The notes beneath the pieces were generated by a model, which made no database searches, had not been told where the DNA came from, and was given only the letters and a program-made list of their open reading frames with translations. From Sinorhizobium sp. BG8 (lineage in GTDB: Bacteria > Pseudomonadota > Alphaproteobacteria > Rhizobiales > Rhizobiaceae), in NCBI RefSeq assembly GCF_016864555.1, contig NZ_CP044011.1, forward strand, positions 1,438,501 through 1,502,500: a DNA stretch of 64,000 nt, read 5' to 3'. Both the position numbers and the translations under genes were made by a program. Positions 26,555 to 35,697 of this stretch are shown here, in pieces. Every line of letters starts with the position of its first letter. Position 1 is the stretch's first letter.

Positions 26555-27601
26555 TTACTCGCCAGCCGGCCCGTCGTTGTAGCCGACCTTGTCAACGAGC
26601 TCGGAGGCCTTCTTCCGGTTCGCGGCAATCTCGGAAAGCGGCAGCGTATCGGGCTTGATCTGGCCAAATCCCTTGACGATGTCCGCCGGTTCCTTGCCCG
26701 GCATCACCGGATATTCAAAGACCTGCTCGGCGTAGATCTCCTGCGCTTCCCCGGAGGCGAGGAAGTCCATGAGCTTCTGGGCGTTTTCCTTGTTCGGCGC
26801 GTTCTTGGCCATCGCCATGCCGGAGATGTTCACGTGGGTGCCGCGATCGTTCGAGTTGGGGAACAGCACCTTGATGGCGCTCGCCCATTCCTTCTGCTCC
26901 GGTTCCTTCTCGTTGGTCATCATGAGACCGACATAGTAGGTGTTGCCGAGCGCAATATCGCATTCGCCGGCGAAGATCGCCTTCGCCTGGTCGCGGTCGC
27001 TGCCGTCAGGCTTCTTGGCCAGATTGTTCTTGAGACCCGTCAGCCACTTCTCGGTTTCCGCCTCACCATGGCGCGCGAGCATCGAGGCAAAAAGGCCGAT
27101 GTTGTAGGAATGCTGGCCGTCACGGGTGCAGATCCGGCCCTTCCACTTGGGGTCGGCCAGGTCCTCATAGGTGATTTCGGTTTCCGGAACGCGCTCCTTG
27201 GAGGCGTAGACAACGCGGCCGCGCGTGGTAAGGCCGAACCAGTTGCCGTCCGGATCGCGATACTGTGCCGGGATGTCGCTATCGATGATCTCGCTCTTGA
27301 CCGACTGCGTTACGCCCGCATCCTTGGCCTCGGTCAGGCGGCTGATGTCGACGGTCAGTATGACGTCGGCAGGCGAGTTTGCGCCTTCCGCCTGAATGCG
27401 TTCGACCAGGCCCTTGTCGAGGAAAAGTACATTGGCGGTGACCCCCGTTTCCTTCTGGAAAGCATCGAGCAGCGGCTTGATGAGGTCAGGCTGGCGGTAG
27501 GAGTAGACATTCACTTCGCCGTCGGCATGAGCCCCGCTTGCCAGTCCGGTCGCTGCGAGGATGAGTGTGCCCGCCGCAAGGGCGTTCGTGAGCGGTCGCA
27601 T
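26555..27601 (-). CDS. fbpA: Fe(III) ABC transporter, periplasmic iron-binding protein
   Basis: A 348-residue FbpA/AfuA-type ferric-binding protein with a Sec signal peptide (cleavage near GAHA-DGEV). The mature start reads VNVYSYRQPDLI, and the tyrosine pair typical of iron ligands appears in GNTYYVGLMM. It supplies periplasmic ferric iron to an FbpB/FbpC complex; a matching FbpB lies at 13.9-15.7 kb. It is divergent from rirA with iron-control sites between, which supports the iron role. Confidence 0.9.
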   Translation of the reverse strand: MRPLTNALAAGTLILAATGLASGAHADGEVNVYSYRQPDLIKPLLDAFQKETGVTANVLFLDKGLVERIQAEGANSPADVILTVDISRLTEAKDAGVTQSVKSEIIDSDIPAQYRDPDGNWFGLTTRGRVVYASKERVPETEITYEDLADPKWKGRICTRDGQHSYNIGLFASMLARHGEAETEKWLTGLKNNLAKKPDGSDRDQAKAIFAGECDIALGNTYYVGLMMTNEKEPEQKEWASAIKVLFPNSNDRGTHVNISGMAMAKNAPNKENAQKLMDFLASGEAQEIYAEQVFEYPVMPGKEPADIVKGFGQIKPDTLPLSEIAANRKKASELVDKVGYNDGPAGE

Positions 27602-27622
27602 AGTGGCCTCCCTTCATATATG

Positions 27623-27638
27623 TTGACTTGCGAATTCA
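27623..27638. promoter_or_regulatory. Iron-responsive operator (RirA box) upstream of fbpA
   Basis: TTGA-N9-TCA (TGA at 27624-27626, TCA at 27636-27638), matching the rhizobial IRO pattern TGA-N9-TCA. It lies 22 bp upstream of the fbpA start, where bound RirA would block transcription. Confidence 0.6.
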
Positions 27639-27707
27639 CCTTTGGAGGCGATCTTCTTCCCGGTCAATCCGCGCTGGTGCCAATAACATGAAAGTGATTT
27701 TCTGGTT

Positions 27708-27724
27708 TTTGGAATTGTTCCAAA
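27708..27724. promoter_or_regulatory. Palindrome resembling an Irr (ICE) box upstream of rirA
   Basis: A perfect 17-bp palindrome, TTTGGAATTGTTCCAAA, 53 bp upstream of rirA. It differs from the ICE consensus TTTAGAA-N3-TTCTAAA by one symmetric base in each arm. Irr repression of rirA is known in Agrobacterium. Confidence 0.5.
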
Positions 27725-27776
27725 CTGCAATCCATCCTATATGTCAGAAACCTGTGACCCAGATTCGGAGCTGGAA

Positions 27777-28235
27777 ATGCGCCTGACGAAACAAACGAAC
27801 TACGCGGTGCGCATGCTGATGTATTGTGCCGCCAATGGAGAAAAGCTCAGCCGCATTCCGGAGATCGCCAGGGCATACGGCGTTTCGGAGCTGTTTTTGT
27901 TCAAGATCCTCCAGCCTTTGACCAAGGCCGGGCTGGTGGAGACCGTGCGCGGCCGCAATGGTGGCGTTCGCCTGCCGAAGCCCGCCTCCGCGATCACCCT
28001 CTTCGACGTGGTCAAGGTGACGGAAGACTCGTTCGCCATGGCTGAATGCTTCGAGGCCGGTGAGGTCGATTGCCCGCTTGTCGACAGCTGTGGCCTCAAC
28101 TCGGCTCTTCGCAAGGCCCTGAACGCCTTCTTCGAAGTGCTGCAGCAGTACACGATCGACGATCTTGTGAAGGCTCGGCCGCAGATCGGTCAGTTGCTCG
28201 GCCTCGACGTGGTGTCGCAAAAGCCGGCCGCCTGA
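27777..28235 (+). CDS. rirA: Rrf2-family iron-responsive regulator RirA
   Basis: A 152-residue Rrf2 regulator that represses iron-uptake genes when iron (Fe-S cluster) is plentiful. The winged HTH is at ~1-65 (MRLTKQTNYAVRMLMYCA). The three cluster cysteines are Cys91, Cys99 and Cys105 (AECFEAGEVDCPLVDSCG), the same positions as in Rhizobium leguminosarum RirA. ATG 27777 is chosen: GGAG lies six bases upstream, and the family begins MRLTKQT; the ATG at 27741 adds 12 non-conserved residues. Divergent from fbpA. Confidence 0.94.
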   Translation: MRLTKQTNYAVRMLMYCAANGEKLSRIPEIARAYGVSELFLFKILQPLTKAGLVETVRGRNGGVRLPKPASAITLFDVVKVTEDSFAMAECFEAGEVDCPLVDSCGLNSALRKALNAFFEVLQQYTIDDLVKARPQIGQLLGLDVVSQKPAA

Positions 28236-28272
28236 CAGGGCGGCGGGCGTCGCGGGGCCTGAGGCGCGGCCG

Positions 28273-28677
28273 TTAGGCGGCGCCGGTATCCTTGTTCACG
28301 AATTCCTGGATGATGAATTCGATCGCGGTCGGATCGAGTTCCGACTTGTCTATGCGGAAGTCGACGCCGTAGTCGTCGATGTTCTGGAAATAGGCGTCGG
28401 TAATCGATGCGGAAATGACTCCGACTGGTCCGATATACCCGTTGCGCCGCAGTTCCGGGACCGTCTCCCGGAAGTCCGCTTGCGGTTGCAGGCGATTGTC
28501 CATCAGGATCATGTCCAGCTTCGATCCCTCCTTGCGGATGAAGTCGAGCGCCGCGTCCACGGTGGGCGCGTAGCGAAGGTCAATCGCGAAGGTGCTCACC
28601 TTGCGCATGAGCGCGCGCAGGATGACGTTTTCCGCCGGATCGTCATCGACGAGCAAGATCTGCACTGTATCTACCAT
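28273..28677 (-). CDS. Single-domain response regulator
   Basis: A 134-residue stand-alone CheY-like receiver. The acidic pocket is DDD at residues 11-13 and the phospho-acceptor is Asp60 in MILMDNRL. There is no output domain, so it acts by protein contact. It lies near a LuxR-type gene on the same strand but 150 bp away. No kinase adjoins it; ATG 28677 is chosen, with a GTG 12 bases upstream as alternative. Confidence 0.85.
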   Translation of the reverse strand: MVDTVQILLVDDDPAENVILRALMRKVSTFAIDLRYAPTVDAALDFIRKEGSKLDMILMDNRLQPQADFRETVPELRRNGYIGPVGVISASITDAYFQNIDDYGVDFRIDKSELDPTAIEFIIQEFVNKDTGAA

Positions 28678-28825
28678 GTGATGCCGCACCTACCTGATCA
28701 GTGGCAAAACCCTCGATCGAACATGCCGTTCTGCCGCCACTCTCATTCAGTCCATCGCCGTTAACAAGCCCCTAACGTTACGGAAGGAAAGATTCGACAG
28801 CCGGCATGCCGCCAGCGGTATTTAT

Positions 28826-29551
28826 TCACTGTATGATCTGTTCGCGAATGGCCTTGGCAACCATTTGAGTTCGGTTCACGACATCCAGCTTCTTAAGGAT
28901 GGTTGCCGTGTGTGAATTCACCGTATGCTCCGAAACCGAGACTATGAGTGCGATCTCGCTCGCGGTCTTGCCGTAGGAGATCCAGCGGAGGATCTCTGTC
29001 TCCCTCGGGGTCAGTCCCATTCCCGCCTTGTTGGCAAGAACCGCGCGATAATAGTAGTCGAAGGCGCAGGTTGCTTCATAGCAAAGCTGGAAATGCTCCG
29101 GCCGGCTGATGCTGTCGTCGTCGCCGAGAAACATGACGACATAGCGCATCCCGGTGGCCGAATGGACCGGTACGCAAAGCGCAAACTCGAATCCGAGTTG
29201 CGCCAGGAAATTGGAACTGTTGTTGCCGGAGCCGTTGAGGTCGGCGTCGTCCTCTGTACGCCAGGCCGTGGATATAACGGACTTGTGGAAGCGCCGGAAT
29301 GCGGCTGAATCGCTGAAGCGGTGCCGCTTGTCGTAGGTTTCCGTCAAGCCCGCCGGAAGATCGTGGAGAACGAGGCGGCTGCCGAGATTGCTGACCTCGT
29401 GTTCGTTTGCCAGTTGAAGCACGGCGAAGTGCTCGAACCGGTATCTGAGCGCCATCATGTGGAAAATGCGAAAGAAATCGACGCGATTGAGAGCGTTCTC
29501 CAAATCACTTTCGAAGTCGTAGCGGCGATGATGCTGCGTAAGTGCGCCCAC
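28826..29551 (-). CDS. LuxR-family regulator with autoinducer-binding-like domain (solo)
   Basis: A 241-residue protein. The N-terminal part (~20-160) aligns loosely with autoinducer-binding domains; the C-terminal HTH is clear: LTPRETEILRWISYGKTASEIA, then HTVNSHTATILKKL. Several acyl-homoserine-lactone contact residues appear changed (the usual W..Y then DP is here TETYDKRHRFSDS). No luxI-type synthase is nearby. It may answer a different ligand, or none. Confidence 0.8.
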   Translation of the reverse strand: MGALTQHHRRYDFESDLENALNRVDFFRIFHMMALRYRFEHFAVLQLANEHEVSNLGSRLVLHDLPAGLTETYDKRHRFSDSAAFRRFHKSVISTAWRTEDDADLNGSGNNSSNFLAQLGFEFALCVPVHSATGMRYVVMFLGDDDSISRPEHFQLCYEATCAFDYYYRAVLANKAGMGLTPRETEILRWISYGKTASEIALIVSVSEHTVNSHTATILKKLDVVNRTQMVAKAIREQIIQ

Positions 29552-30064
29552 GGGGCCCCGGTTCCTCTGTTTAACTGCCGAAACTTAACGCCACAATTTT
29601 TGGCGGCAAGAACTTTATTGGCATATGGCAATCCTGCGGATCAAATCCATCCCTATGGTGACCCATTTCGGGAAATCGTTTTCCAAATTCTCGTATAAGT
29701 GGTGCGTGAATGGCCACCCTAAAGTTGCGTCGAAACCCTCTTCTCAGCGATTTGGCTGTTTGTCGAGGGGAGGGCAAGGCATATTTCGATGTGGTCCGGA
29801 GACAATACTGGGGCATGGACAACAAAGCCTTCACATGACTGCGCCAAAATCGGGGGGCGCGGACATACTTCCCTTACGGAAGGGAACCAACGCGAAATCC
29901 TGTGGAGATCTACTTCATAAGCCGCGCCGGCAATTTTTTCCATTTGGACAAATATGTTCGCGGACTTATTGCATTCGCGCGGCAAATATCGTTCCATCCG
30001 CGCAAGACGGGGCTCAAAAATGCCCGCGTCTGGAACAACAGAACAAAAAACTGGGAAGCTCACA
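29552..30064 (+). promoter_or_regulatory. Long non-coding leader/promoter region upstream of dppA
   Basis: Over 500 bp without a convincing gene, divergent between the LuxR-type gene and dppA. It contains a 7-bp inverted repeat, TTCCCTT-ACGG-AAGGGAA (29869-29886), which could be an operator or a leader hairpin. The sequence is less GC-rich than the flanking genes. Confidence 0.45.
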
Positions 30065-31660
30065 ATGAAAAAGCTGACTACTCTGCTCGCTGCGACCGCG
30101 CTTGCCTCCATGATGGCATCAGCCGCCTGGTCCAAGACTCTAGTCTATTGCTCGGAAGGTTCGCCCGAGGGGTTCGACCCCGGTCTCTACACGGCCGGAA
30201 CCACGTTCGACGCATCCTCGCGCACCGTCTACAACCGCCTGGTCGAATTCAAGCACGGCAGCACGGAAATCGAACCGGGTCTCGCCGAAAGCTGGACCGT
30301 TTCCGAAGACGGTACCGTCTACACTTTCAAGCTGCGCTCCGGCGTGAAGTTTCACACGACCGAGTTCTTTACGCCCACGCGTGACCTGAACGCCGACGAC
30401 GTGATCTTCTCCTTCGAGCGCCAGTACAAGGCGGACAACGCCTGGAACAAGTACGTCGCCGGCGCATCCTGGGAATACTTTGCCGGCATGGGCTTCCCGG
30501 AACTGATCAAGTCGATCGAGAAGGTTGACGACCTGACGGTCAAGTTCACGCTCAACCGTCCAGAAGCCCCCTTCATGGCGGACCTCGCGATGGACTTCGC
30601 CTCCGTCCTGTCGAAGGAATACGCCGACAAGCTCGCCGCCGACGGCAAGATGGAGCTGATGAACCAGCAGCCGCTCGGAACGGGTCCATATGCCTTCGTC
30701 GCCTACCAGACGGACGCCGCGATCCGCTACAAGGCTAACCCGGAATACTGGGGCGGCCAGCAGAAGATCGACGATCTCGTCTTCGCGATCACCACGGATG
30801 CGGCCGTTCGCGCGCAGAAGCTGAAGGCCGGCGAATGCCACATCATGCCTTACCCGAATGCCGCTGACGTCGCGGACCTCAAGGCCGATCCGAACCTGAG
30901 CGTTTCCGAACAGGAAGGCCTCAACGTCTCGTACGTGGCCTACAACACGCTCGTCGCTCCGTTCGACAAGGCCGAAGTGCGCAAGGCACTGAACATGGCG
31001 GTCAACAAGCAGGCAATCGTCGACGCCGTCTTCCAGGGTGCGGCAACGGTTGCGAAAAACCCGATCCCGCCGACAATGTGGTCGTACAACAACGCCGTCG
31101 AAGACGACAAGTATGATCCGGAAGCCGCCAAGAAGATGCTTGATGAAGCCGGCGTTTCCGGCCTCAAGATGAAGCTGTGGGCCATGCCCGTTGCACGTCC
31201 CTACATGCTGAACGCACGCCGCGCCGCCGAACTGATGCAGGCGGATCTGGCCAAGGTCGGCGTTGAAGTCGAGATCGTCTCCTATGAGTGGGCGGAGTAC
31301 CTGAAGCTCTCGTCCGACAAGGCCCGCGACGGTGCCGTCATCCTCGGCTGGACCGGCGACAACGGCGACCCGGACAACTTCCTGGATACGCTGCTTGGCT
31401 GCGACGCTGTCGGCGGCAACAACCGCGCGCAGTGGTGCAACAAAGAGTTCGACGACCTCATGACCAAGGCGAAGGCGACCGCTGACGTTGCCGAGCGCAC
31501 GAAGCTCTATGAGGAAGCCCAGGTGATCTTCAAGAGAGAAGCACCGTGGAACACGATCGACCATTCCCTCGTCTCTATCCCGATGAGCAAGAAGGTCTCG
31601 GGCTTCGTCCAGGATCCGCTCGGATACCACCGCTTTGACGGTGTGGATATCGCCGAGTAA
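30065..31660 (+). CDS. dppA: Dipeptide ABC transporter, periplasmic binding protein
   Basis: A 531-residue family-5 binding protein with a signal peptide (MKKLTTLLAAT core, cleavage after AWS). Diagnostic parts are the N-terminal YCSEGSPEGFDPGLYTAGTT and later LGTGPYAFVAYQ. It delivers dipeptides (and, in some bacteria, heme or 5-aminolevulinate) to DppBCDF. The start is ATG 30065, after GGGAAG. An internal terminator-like hairpin separates it from dppB. Confidence 0.93.
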   Translation: MKKLTTLLAATALASMMASAAWSKTLVYCSEGSPEGFDPGLYTAGTTFDASSRTVYNRLVEFKHGSTEIEPGLAESWTVSEDGTVYTFKLRSGVKFHTTEFFTPTRDLNADDVIFSFERQYKADNAWNKYVAGASWEYFAGMGFPELIKSIEKVDDLTVKFTLNRPEAPFMADLAMDFASVLSKEYADKLAADGKMELMNQQPLGTGPYAFVAYQTDAAIRYKANPEYWGGQQKIDDLVFAITTDAAVRAQKLKAGECHIMPYPNAADVADLKADPNLSVSEQEGLNVSYVAYNTLVAPFDKAEVRKALNMAVNKQAIVDAVFQGAATVAKNPIPPTMWSYNNAVEDDKYDPEAAKKMLDEAGVSGLKMKLWAMPVARPYMLNARRAAELMQADLAKVGVEVEIVSYEWAEYLKLSSDKARDGAVILGWTGDNGDPDNFLDTLLGCDAVGGNNRAQWCNKEFDDLMTKAKATADVAERTKLYEEAQVIFKREAPWNTIDHSLVSIPMSKKVSGFVQDPLGYHRFDGVDIAE

Positions 31661-31701
31661 ACTAACAAAAAACAGGCACGCCACAAAAGAGCGTGCGTAT
31701 G

Positions 31702-31735
31702 CCGGCGGCTCGAAGACATTCGGGCCGCCGGTTTT
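31702..31735 (+). terminator. Intra-operon terminator-like hairpin between dppA and dppB
   Basis: CCGGCGGC (31702-31709) pairs with GCCGCCGG (31724-31731), followed by TTTTC. It probably lowers permease and ATPase expression relative to DppA. Confidence 0.75.
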
Positions 31736-31755
31736 CAAAAAAGGGATTGGCTCCC

Positions 31756-32760
31756 ATGCTACGCTTCATTTTCGGACGGCTTGCCGTCCTGATACCCACG
31801 TTCATCGGGGTGTCGATCATCGCGTTCGCTTTCATTCGACTTCTGCCCGGTGACCCAGTGATGCTGATGTCGGGTGAACGGGTGATGTCACCTGAACGCC
31901 ATGCGGAACTCATGCACCAGCTCGGTCTCGACCGTCCGCTCATCGTCCAGTACCTCGACTATCTCGGTGGGCTCGTGACGGGGAATTTCGGCAGCTCGAT
32001 CGTCACCAAGCGGCCGGTTCTGCAGGACTTCCTGAACCTCTTCCCCGCGACCCTCGAGCTGTCGATCTGTGCGATCATTCTCGCAGTCTGTCTTGGCATC
32101 CCCGCGGGCGTGCTTGCAGCCGTCAAGCGGGGAACCTGGCTGGACCAGACGATCATGGGCGTTGCCCTCGTTGGCTATTCGATGCCGATCTTCTGGTGGG
32201 GCTTGCTGCTCATCATCTTCTTCTCGGGGTATCTCGGCTGGACCCCGGTCTCGGGACGCATCTCGCTGATGTACTTCTTCCCGCCCGTCACCGGATTCAT
32301 GCTGATCGACAGCCTGCTTTCCGGCCAGTCCGGGGCGTTCAAATCGGCCGTGACCTACCTGATCCTGCCGACCATCGTCCTTGCGACTATCCCGCTTGCC
32401 GTGATTGCGCGCCAGACCCGCTCCGCGATGCTGGAAGTCCTCGGCGAGGATTACGTCCGCACCGCGCGCTCGAAGGGCCTTTCGCCCTTCCGCATCATCG
32501 GCGTGCACGCGCTTCGCAATGCGATGATTCCGGTCATCACCACGATCGGCCTGCAGGTGGGTGTACTGCTTGCCGGCGCGATCCTCACGGAAACGATCTT
32601 TTCCTGGCCAGGTATCGGCAAGTGGATGGTCGATTCCGTCTTCAAGCGCGACTACGCCGTCGTTCAGGGAGGTCTGATGCTGATTGCCGGGGTGATCATG
32701 ATCGTCAACCTGCTTGTCGATCTCACATACGGGTTCGTGAACCCGCGTATCCGGCGATAG
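31756..32760 (+). CDS. dppB: Dipeptide ABC transporter permease DppB
   Basis: A 334-residue permease with six predicted helices. The N-terminus has the family pattern RLLPGDPV, and the EAA loop is EDYVRTARSKGLSPFRIIGVHALRNA. ATG 31756 follows AAGGGA; the in-frame ATG at 31693 overlaps the upstream hairpin. dppC begins 11 bp later. Confidence 0.93.
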   Translation: MLRFIFGRLAVLIPTFIGVSIIAFAFIRLLPGDPVMLMSGERVMSPERHAELMHQLGLDRPLIVQYLDYLGGLVTGNFGSSIVTKRPVLQDFLNLFPATLELSICAIILAVCLGIPAGVLAAVKRGTWLDQTIMGVALVGYSMPIFWWGLLLIIFFSGYLGWTPVSGRISLMYFFPPVTGFMLIDSLLSGQSGAFKSAVTYLILPTIVLATIPLAVIARQTRSAMLEVLGEDYVRTARSKGLSPFRIIGVHALRNAMIPVITTIGLQVGVLLAGAILTETIFSWPGIGKWMVDSVFKRDYAVVQGGLMLIAGVIMIVNLLVDLTYGFVNPRIRR

Positions 32761-32771
32761 GAGGTGGCACA

Positions 32772-33692
32772 ATGAGCACCGTTGATATCAAGGCTGCCCA
32801 ACCAAAGGTCGCCGAAGTCAAGTCTGCGCCGCCGTCCGGCCTTTCGGAATTCTGGTTCTACTTCTCGCGCAACAAGGGCGCGGTGATTGGCCTCGCGATC
32901 TTCTTCGTGATCCTCGTCGTGGCGATCTTCGCTCCCTTCGTGGCTCCGCACAGCCCGAGCGTACAGAACCGCGAACTGCTTCTGCTGCCGCCGGCATGGC
33001 AGCAGGGTGGTTCCGCCAGCCATCTCCTCGGCACCGACGCCGTCGGTCGCGACATCCTCTCGCGGCTGATCTATGGCGCGCGTTTTTCGCTTTTCATCGG
33101 CCTCGTCGTCGTCACCCTGTCGGTGCTGAGCGGCGTACTGATCGGCCTTGTCGCAGGCTATTTCCGCGGCAAGATAGACACCTTCATCATGCGCATCATG
33201 GATATCATCCTGGCGTTCCCGTCGCTGCTGCTGGCACTCGTGCTGGTGGCCGTGCTTGGGCCAGGGCTGCTGAACGCGATGATCGCCATCTCGCTGGTGA
33301 ACCAGCCGCATTTCGTGCGTCTTACCCGTGCTTCGGTCATGACCGAGCGCAATAAGGAGTACGTGATCGGTTCGCAGGTCGCCGGTGCCGGAACGCTCCG
33401 GCTGATGTTCAAGACGATCCTGCCGAACTGTCTGGCACCGCTGATCGTTCAGGCGACGCTCGCCTTTTCCGCGGCGATCCTCGATGCGGCGGCGCTCGGC
33501 TTCCTCGGCATGGGCGCGCAGCCGCCGACGCCGGAATGGGGCACCATGCTCGCCGAAGCGCGTGAGTTCATCCAGCGCGCCTGGTGGGTCGTCACATTCC
33601 CGGGCCTTGCAATCCTCATCACCGTGCTTGCCATCAACCTCATGGGAGACGGCCTGCGCGATGCCCTCGATCCCAAGCTGAAGAGGTCGTGA
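32772..33692 (+). CDS. dppC: Dipeptide ABC transporter permease DppC
   Basis: A 306-residue permease with an N-terminal cytoplasmic segment (KAAQPKVAEVKS), the family block HLLGTDAVGRDILSRLIYGAR, and a C-terminal GDGLRDALDPKLK. The start ATG 32772 follows GAGGTGG. Its TGA overlaps the ATG of dppD by one base. Confidence 0.93.
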   Translation: MSTVDIKAAQPKVAEVKSAPPSGLSEFWFYFSRNKGAVIGLAIFFVILVVAIFAPFVAPHSPSVQNRELLLLPPAWQQGGSASHLLGTDAVGRDILSRLIYGARFSLFIGLVVVTLSVLSGVLIGLVAGYFRGKIDTFIMRIMDIILAFPSLLLALVLVAVLGPGLLNAMIAISLVNQPHFVRLTRASVMTERNKEYVIGSQVAGAGTLRLMFKTILPNCLAPLIVQATLAFSAAILDAAALGFLGMGAQPPTPEWGTMLAEAREFIQRAWWVVTFPGLAILITVLAINLMGDGLRDALDPKLKRS

Positions 33693-34705
33693 TGTCCCTT
33701 CTCGAGATAAAGAATCTCACCGTGGAATTCGAAACGTCCTCCGGCCTCTTCCGGGCGGTGGATGGCGTCTCTCTTTCCTGCGACAAGGGCGAAATCCTGT
33801 CGATCGTGGGCGAGTCCGGCTCCGGCAAGTCGGTGTCCATGCTTGCTGTCATGGGGCTTCTGCCGTGGACTGCGAAGATCACTGCGGACCGCATGGCGTT
33901 CGACGGAAAGGACCTGTTGCGCCTTTCCGCGCGTGACCGGCGCAAGATCATCGGCAAGGACATGGCGATGATCTTCCAGGAGCCGATGTCGAGCCTCAAC
34001 CCCTGCTTCACCGTGGGCTATCAGCTCGGCGAGACCCTGCGCATTCACATGGGCCTCGGCCGTGCGGCACGTCGGCAGCGCTCGATCGAGCTCCTTCGGC
34101 TCGTCGGCATTCCGGCGCCGGAGGATCGTCTGTCCAACTTCCCCCACCAGATGTCCGGCGGCATGAGCCAGCGCGTGATGATCGCCATGGCGCTCGCTTG
34201 CAATCCGAAGCTTCTCATCGCCGACGAGCCGACGACCGCGCTCGACGTGACGATCCAGGCGCAGATCCTCGACCTGCTGGTCCGTCTGCAGAAGGAAAAC
34301 GACATGGCGCTCGTGCTGATCACGCACGACATGGGGGTCGTGGCGGAAACGGCGGAGCGCGTACAGGTGCAGTATGCCGGCCAGAAGGTTGAGGAGCAGC
34401 CGGTGCGCGAACTCTTCCGCGATCCGCACCATCCCTATACCGCAGCGTTGCTGTCCTCCCTTCCGGAGCGGGCGACCGTGGGCGGCAGGCTTCCTTCGAT
34501 CCCCGGTGTCGTCCCGGGCCAGCATGATCGGCCGACGGGCTGTCTTTTCTCTCCGCGCTGTTCCTTTGCGACCGAACTCTGTTCCGGCTCGGTCGCCCTG
34601 CAGGGACCGGAGCTCGGTAACGCGCTGTGCAACTATCCGCTGGTCGGGGGAATCCCGCTGAACCATCCCGGCAAGACTGCCGTGCTGACGAGGGAGATCG
34701 CCTGA
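33692..34705 (+). CDS. dppD: Dipeptide ABC transporter ATPase DppD
   Basis: A 337-residue oligopeptide-type ATPase: Walker A GESGSGKS, signature [15 protein letters not shown], Walker [13 protein letters not shown], and the C-terminal oligopeptide/dipeptide domain with a cysteine cluster ([16 protein letters not shown]) that may bind an Fe-S cluster in this family. It overlaps dppC and dppF by one base (TGATG) at both ends. Confidence 0.93.
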   Translation: MSLLEIKNLTVEFETSSGLFRAVDGVSLSCDKGEILSIVGESGSGKSVSMLAVMGLLPWTAKITADRMAFDGKDLLRLSARDRRKIIGKDMAMIFQEPMSSLNPCFTVGYQLGETLRIHMGLGRAARRQRSIELLRLVGIPAPEDRLSNFPHQMSGGMSQRVMIAMALACNPKLLIADEPTTALDVTIQAQILDLLVRLQKENDMALVLITHDMGVVAETAERVQVQYAGQKVEEQPVRELFRDPHHPYTAALLSSLPERATVGGRLPSIPGVVPGQHDRPTGCLFSPRCSFATELCSGSVALQGPELGNALCNYPLVGGIPLNHPGKTAVLTREIA

Positions 34706-35697
34706 TGAGCGAGGCAGTACTTCAGGGGAAGGACCTTTCCCGCTTTTATTCCGTCTCGCGCGGAATGTTCAAACCGGCGGCCACCGTCAAGGCGCTGAAC
34801 GGCGTGACCTTCGAGCTTCACTCCGGCCGCACGCTTGCGGTCGTCGGGGAATCGGGTTGCGGCAAGTCCACGCTTGCGCGGCTCGTCACGATGATCGAGG
34901 ACCCGAGCGGCGGCACGCTGCTGATTGACGGCAAGCCGGCCCATGTCGGCGACAAGGCGCTGCGCAGCCTCGTGCAGATCGTTTTCCAGAATCCCTATGG
35001 CTCGCTGAACCCGCGCCAGAAGGTCGGAACGCTGCTCGAGGAACCGCTGGTCATTAACACCAAGGACGACGCGGCAACGCGCCGGCGCAAGGTCGAGGAA
35101 ATGATGACGAAGGTCGGCCTTCGTCCGGAACACTATGACCGCTATCCGCACATGTTTTCGGGTGGCCAACGCCAGCGTATCGCGATTGCCCGGGCGCTGA
35201 TGCTGCGGCCGAAGGTGCTTGTGCTGGACGAACCTGTCTCCGCGCTCGACCTTTCGATCCAGGCGCAGGTGCTAAACCTGCTGATGGACCTGCAGAAGGA
35301 AATGGGGCTTGCCTACCTGTTCATCTCGCACGGCTTGTCGGTGGTACGCCACATCGCCGACGACGTGATGGTGATGTATCTCGGCCGCCCGGTCGAGACG
35401 GGAAGGGCTGAAGAGGTCTTCGCAAATCCGAAGCATCCCTATACGGCCGCCCTGCTGTCCGCGACCCCGGTCGCCGATCCCGAAGGCAAGCGGCAGCGTA
35501 TCCAGCTGCAGGGCGAGCTGCCTTCGCCCCTGAAGCCGCCGCTCGGCTGTCCGTTCAATCCGCGCTGCTGGCGCGCGACCGACACCTGCCGTCAGCAGAT
35601 GCCGCTGCTCGAGGGCTCAGCCACGCATCAGTACGCCTGCTTCCATCCGCTTCCCTTGGCCGAGGAAGCACAGGGACACGCAGAGCATGGAGTCTAG
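34705..35697 (+). CDS. dppF: Dipeptide ABC transporter ATPase DppF
   Basis: A 330-residue partner ATPase of DppD: Walker A GESGCGKS, signature FSGGQRQRIAIARAL, Walker B VLVLDEPVSALD, and a C-terminal cysteine motif GCPFNPRCWRATDTC. It overlaps the gluconokinase start by 11 bp, so the kinase is at the end of the dpp operon. Confidence 0.93.
   Translation: MSEAVLQGKDLSRFYSVSRGMFKPAATVKALNGVTFELHSGRTLAVVGESGCGKSTLARLVTMIEDPSGGTLLIDGKPAHVGDKALRSLVQIVFQNPYGSLNPRQKVGTLLEEPLVINTKDDAATRRRKVEEMMTKVGLRPEHYDRYPHMFSGGQRQRIAIARALMLRPKVLVLDEPVSALDLSIQAQVLNLLMDLQKEMGLAYLFISHGLSVVRHIADDVMVMYLGRPVETGRAEEVFANPKHPYTAALLSATPVADPEGKRQRIQLQGELPSPLKPPLGCPFNPRCWRATDTCRQQMPLLEGSATHQYACFHPLPLAEEAQGHAEHGV

Noticed and set aside
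30140..31738. 532-codon minus-strand open frame over dppA
   Set aside because: Antisense of a well-supported binding-protein gene; no ribosome site, no family resemblance.
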